DNA of 64,000 nt from Clostridium disporicum (GTDB taxonomy: Bacteria; Bacillota; Clostridia; Clostridiales; Clostridiaceae), in contig NZ_CYZX01000014.1 in the NCBI RefSeq assembly GCF_001405015.1, positions 31,257 through 95,256 on the forward strand, written 5' to 3'. Of the stretch, positions 63,929-64,000 are shown in pieces; the stretch's first letter is position 1, and every line of letters starts with the position of its first letter. Both the position numbers and the translations under genes were made by a program. A model generated the notes under the pieces. The model did not search any database. It worked only from the letters and a program-made list of their open reading frames with translations, and was not told the DNA's origin.

Positions 63929-64000
63929 TTTATTCATATATTTATATGAAATTATTTCTAAATGAACAAGTTTTTTGACACGACAAATAGGAGGTTATAA

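Overview
The window is AT-rich (roughly 70% A+T by eye), uses strong GGAGG-type ribosome binding sites and many U-tailed hairpin terminators, and carries anaerobe genes: pyruvate formate-lyase, the asrABC sulfite reductase, a cytoplasmic molybdenum reductase, PTS sugar uptake and an extracytoplasmic flavin reductase. This fits a Clostridium sensu stricto chromosome. I do not name a species. No tRNA, rRNA, phage, CRISPR array or intact insertion sequence is visible.

Layout. 1-325: start of pflB on the minus strand. 677-1579: cation efflux gene broken by an in-frame TGA. 1880-8636: five-gene operon joining a propeller-fused solute-binding lipoprotein and two sugar-type permeases to a MacA-like adaptor and a MacB-periplasmic-domain-like membrane protein, with no ATPase. 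8853-13159: DUF1653, PopT/DUF368, a MarR-MATE pair with a palindromic operator, and an EamA transporter. 13201-21226: AraC regulator, LevR-type sigma-54 activator, and a sigma-54-driven beta-glucoside PTS operon. 21470-23893: MATE transporter and ROK kinase.

23998-41392 is a respiratory and assimilatory block. A three-gene NAD(P)H-linked molybdenum reductase (probably nitrate reductase), a TDT anion channel and asrABC each have a TGTGA-N6-TCACA-type site at the same distance from the -10 hexamer. A Crp/Fnr regulator gene sits between them. A seven-gene set (hemA, precorrin-2 dehydrogenase, hemC, cobA-hemD, hemB, hemL, cbiK) follows and can make siroheme for AsrC. Two inverted copies of a palindromic repeat bracket that set.

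41531-54451: an unlisted 30-residue membrane peptide, ZIP transporter, asparagine synthase, DUF554, a BMP-type nucleoside ABC importer transcribed from two look-alike promoters, an FtsX-type permease with a frameshifted ATPase, and a cell-wall amidase. 54515-59339: ferritin-like protein, YiiX-like hydrolase, DUF3785-like protein, MATE transporter, a 50-residue protein and a lipoprotein cyclophilin. Two inverted copies of a striking 220-bp array of palindromes lie here. 59340-63747: OmpR-type regulator and Cache histidine kinase next to a lipoprotein FMN/FAD fumarate-reductase-like enzyme whose promoter has three GAATTTA repeats exactly 11 bp apart.
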